The notes beneath the pieces are model-generated. The model saw only the letters and a program-made list of their open reading frames with translations. It did not search any database and was not told where the DNA came from. A program made the translations under genes and the position numbers. Positions 23,976-25,744 of a DNA stretch of 25,744 bases are shown here, in pieces; the stretch's first letter is position 1, and each line of letters opens with the position of its first letter. Origin of the DNA: Prevotella sp. UBA1104. GTDB lineage: Bacteria; Bacteroidota; Bacteroidia; Bacteroidales; Bacteroidaceae. The stretch spans positions 14,135-39,878 of the forward strand of contig DCBP01000014.1 in the NCBI GenBank assembly GCA_002314055.1, written 5' to 3'.

Positions 23976-24650
23976 ATGAGAATTGACATAATTACCGTGC
24001 TCCCCGCCATGATTGAAGGCTTCTGCAATGAGTCCATTCTGGCGAGGGCACAAAAAAAAGGACTGGCGGAGATTCATCTGCATAACCTGCGCGACTATTC
24101 TGCCGACAAATGGAAAAGGGTTGACGACTATCCGTACGGCGGCTTTGCCGGAATGGTAATGCAATGTGAACCTATAGACCGTTGTATCTCCGCCCTGAAA
24201 GCAGAGCGCGACTACGACGAGGTTATCTTCACGTCGCCAGACGGAGAACAGTTTAACCAGCATGTTGCTAACGACCTCTCCATGAAGCAGAACCTCATCA
24301 TCCTATGTGGACACTACAAAGGTATCGACCACCGTATTCGCGAGCATCTCATTACTCGCGAAATAAGCATCGGCGACTATGTCCTTACGGGAGGTGAACT
24401 TGCAGCTGCCGTTATGGCTGATGCTATAGTGAGAATTGTTCCTGGCGTTATCAGCGACGAACAGAGTGCTTTGTCCGACTGCTTTCAAGACGATATGCTG
24501 TCGGCTCCAATCTATACGCGTCCTGCTGACTACAAGGGATGGAAAGTTCCTGATATTCTGTTGAGCGGAAACGAAGCGAAGATAAAGGATTGGGAAATAG
24601 AGCAAAGCTACGAAAGGACAAAGCGTCTGCGCCCCGACCTTCTGAAATAA
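23976..24650 (+). CDS. trmD: tRNA (guanine-N1)-methyltransferase
   Basis: This 224-residue SPOUT enzyme methylates G37 of tRNAs with SAM, preventing frameshifting. It has RIDIITVLPAMIEGF at the N terminus, VDDYPYGGFAGMVM at residues 49-62, and the trefoil-knot region GHYKGIDHRIREHL with ISIGDYVLTGGELAAAVMAD (130-149). R153 and D168 are the likely catalytic pair, by position relative to R154/D169 of the H. influenzae enzyme. The sequence strongly resembles Bacteroides TrmD. It lies 9 bases after the HIT gene and 30 bases before the DUF805 gene. Confidence 0.98.
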   Translation: MRIDIITVLPAMIEGFCNESILARAQKKGLAEIHLHNLRDYSADKWKRVDDYPYGGFAGMVMQCEPIDRCISALKAERDYDEVIFTSPDGEQFNQHVANDLSMKQNLIILCGHYKGIDHRIREHLITREISIGDYVLTGGELAAAVMADAIVRIVPGVISDEQSALSDCFQDDMLSAPIYTRPADYKGWKVPDILLSGNEAKIKDWEIEQSYERTKRLRPDLLK

Positions 24651-24680
24651 TTTTTTTTCAACACCAATAACAATAGTATT

Positions 24681-25214
24681 ATGGAGAATCAGTCAAATTA
24701 CTTTGCCACTCCGAAGCTTGGTTTCGGAGAAGCAGTGAAGAGAGTTTTAAGTAATGTCATAAATTTCAAGGGGCGCGCACGCCGCTCCGAATTTTGGTGG
24801 TATATGTTGGCAGTATACATCGTAAATTTTATACTAAGCTTAGCTCTTGGTTCCATGCCATTACTACAGAATATTGTCAGCATAATAATCTCGCTGTCAG
24901 CTGTTTCCGTTACAGTAAGGCGCGTGCAGGACTCTGGTCATAATCCAATATGGGTTTACATCGAGTTCGTAAGCAGCATATTCTTGGCAACCTACATGTT
25001 TACAAGTGGTTACATTGAGATGCTCAACACGGTCAATCCGAATCCTAACGCCATTATAGGCTTCGTATTAAAGCCGATGTTTTGGTTGCCGGCACTGGTT
25101 GCAACAGTCACAAGCATCGTGATTTTCGTGTTCTGTCTGTTCGACGGAACTGTCGGACCGAACAAATATGGAGACTCTCCAAAATACGTTAGCGAAGACA
25201 CAATTACCAAGTAA
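24681..25214 (+). CDS. DUF805 membrane protein
   Basis: This 177-residue protein has the three DUF805 signatures: GRARRSEFWWYML (about residues 31-43), VRRVQDSGHNPIWVY at the middle, and DGTVGPNKYGDSP near the C terminus. About four transmembrane segments are visible. The function of the family is unknown. It starts 30 bases after trmD with no promoter recognised, so it may be the last gene of the HIT-trmD unit, closed by the hairpin at 25221-25264. Confidence 0.92.
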   Translation: MENQSNYFATPKLGFGEAVKRVLSNVINFKGRARRSEFWWYMLAVYIVNFILSLALGSMPLLQNIVSIIISLSAVSVTVRRVQDSGHNPIWVYIEFVSSIFLATYMFTSGYIEMLNTVNPNPNAIIGFVLKPMFWLPALVATVTSIVIFVFCLFDGTVGPNKYGDSPKYVSEDTITK

Positions 25215-25220
25215 CTCTAT

Positions 25221-25266
25221 AAAGTTCCCAACCTGCATTATTCTATTTGTCAGTTGGGAACTTTTT
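25221..25266 (+). terminator. Terminator after the DUF805 gene
   Basis: AAAGTTCCCAAC (25221-25232) pairs perfectly with GTTGGGAACTTT (25253-25264), followed by T bases to 25266. Confidence 0.93.
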
Positions 25267-25301
25267 ATTTTATAACCTATCCTATACTATTCAACATTCA
25301 C

Positions 25302-25744
25302 ATGAAAAGCCAAGAGAACACAGCCGGAGTACTTGCCAAGCAGACAAACTGGGAAGAACTGTATTTTTATCAGAAAGCAGATGTTGTATATCAATTGTCA
25401 TATGCTTTCTGCAACAGATTTATCCATCTCTACAAAGACAGGACAAGAGACCAGATAATTCAGGCTGCACGCTCATGCAAACAAAACATAGTAGAAGGAC
25501 TTGCTGACGGAGTTACTTCTACAGAAATGCAACTGAAGCTCCTTAATGTGGCACGCGCCTCTTTAAAAGAACTCCGCGAAGACTTTGAGGATTATCTGAA
25601 ATCGCGTCATCTGAACTACTATGTTACAGGAAATGAGAAATACGACTTCATGCTAAATTATTGCCGTTTCCACAATAAACTGTCGGACTACGAACAATTT
25701 TTTCAGACGTGGAGTGACGAAGAGATGTGCAACTATGCTTTAAC
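25302..25744 (+). CDS. Four-helix-bundle suffix-domain protein (cut by window end)
   Basis: From ATG 25302 an open frame of 147 codons runs off the window. It reads TNWEELYFYQKADVVYQLSY, then RDQIIQAARSCKQNIVEGLA, STEMQLKLLNVARASLKELR and EDFEDYLKSR. This is the four-helix-bundle fold related to 23S rRNA intervening-sequence proteins, in the longer Bacteroidetes suffix-domain form. The IVEG and KEL/ED residues are the family landmarks. The function is unknown; related proteins associate with ribosomal or other insertions, but nothing here shows that. A short overlapping frame (25247-25507) is in another frame and is not real. Confidence 0.85.
   Translation, partial: MKSQENTAGVLAKQTNWEELYFYQKADVVYQLSYAFCNRFIHLYKDRTRDQIIQAARSCKQNIVEGLADGVTSTEMQLKLLNVARASLKELREDFEDYLKSRHLNYYVTGNEKYDFMLNYCRFHNKLSDYEQFFQTWSDEEMCNYAL

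Overview
The window looks like a chromosomal segment from a member of the Bacteroidales, most likely Prevotella or a close relative. Three things point there. Several gene families are typical of Bacteroidetes: DUF5606, the DUF5103/T9SS plug family, a two-domain L25/Ctc, a four-helix-bundle suffix-domain protein and a 29-residue basic peptide between HU and RNase G. The promoters repeatedly follow the Bacteroidetes pattern TTTG-N19-21-TAnnTTTG. Most start codons lack a strong Shine-Dalgarno sequence. I assign the genus from recognition only.

Layout. From 64 to 4247, all on the minus strand, runs one probable operon: nusB, yajC, a YbbR-like protein, coaE, a DUF5606 protein and nth. It is driven by a promoter at 4292-4323 that also fixes the nusB start. 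On the plus strand, rplY (L25/Ctc) has its own promoter and terminator. It is followed by the packed cluster pth, S4/Hsp15-like, purN and DUF5103 (5278-8178). A strong terminator then precedes the anaerobic class III ribonucleotide reductase operon nrdD-nrdG, which has a leader of about 220 nt. The 490-base gap after nrdG is rich in short repeats and ends at a small secreted protein of unknown function. Next come a cytoplasmic GH13 amylase-family enzyme and a stand-alone AlaX-like tRNA-editing domain. A bidirectional terminator separates these from a minus-strand block of HU, the 29-residue peptide and RNase G. The plus strand resumes with a duplicated promoter/hairpin repeat, an SGNH hydrolase, a secreted endonuclease I, RNase P RNA, a YihY/BrkB membrane protein and a DUF1232 protein. 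A minus-strand NhaC antiporter follows, then a plus-strand HIT protein, trmD, a DUF805 membrane protein and a four-helix-bundle protein cut by the window end.

How the genes work together. Most of the window is core housekeeping: RNA processing and translation (nusB, L25, pth, the S4 protein, rng, rnpB, trmD, the AlaX-like protein, the basic peptide), protein export (yajC), cofactor and purine synthesis (coaE, purN), DNA repair and compaction (nth, HU) and anaerobic dNTP supply (nrdDG). The DUF5103 family and the C-terminal tail of the endonuclease both hint at type IX secretion.

I found no clear defence island, CRISPR array, prophage, transposase or obviously novel multi-gene system. The best leads are non-coding or very short: the unlisted 29-residue gene, a perfect 12-bp stem in the RNase G leader, the 71-75 bp duplicated promoter/hairpin unit before the SGNH hydrolase, and the repeat cluster downstream of nrdG.
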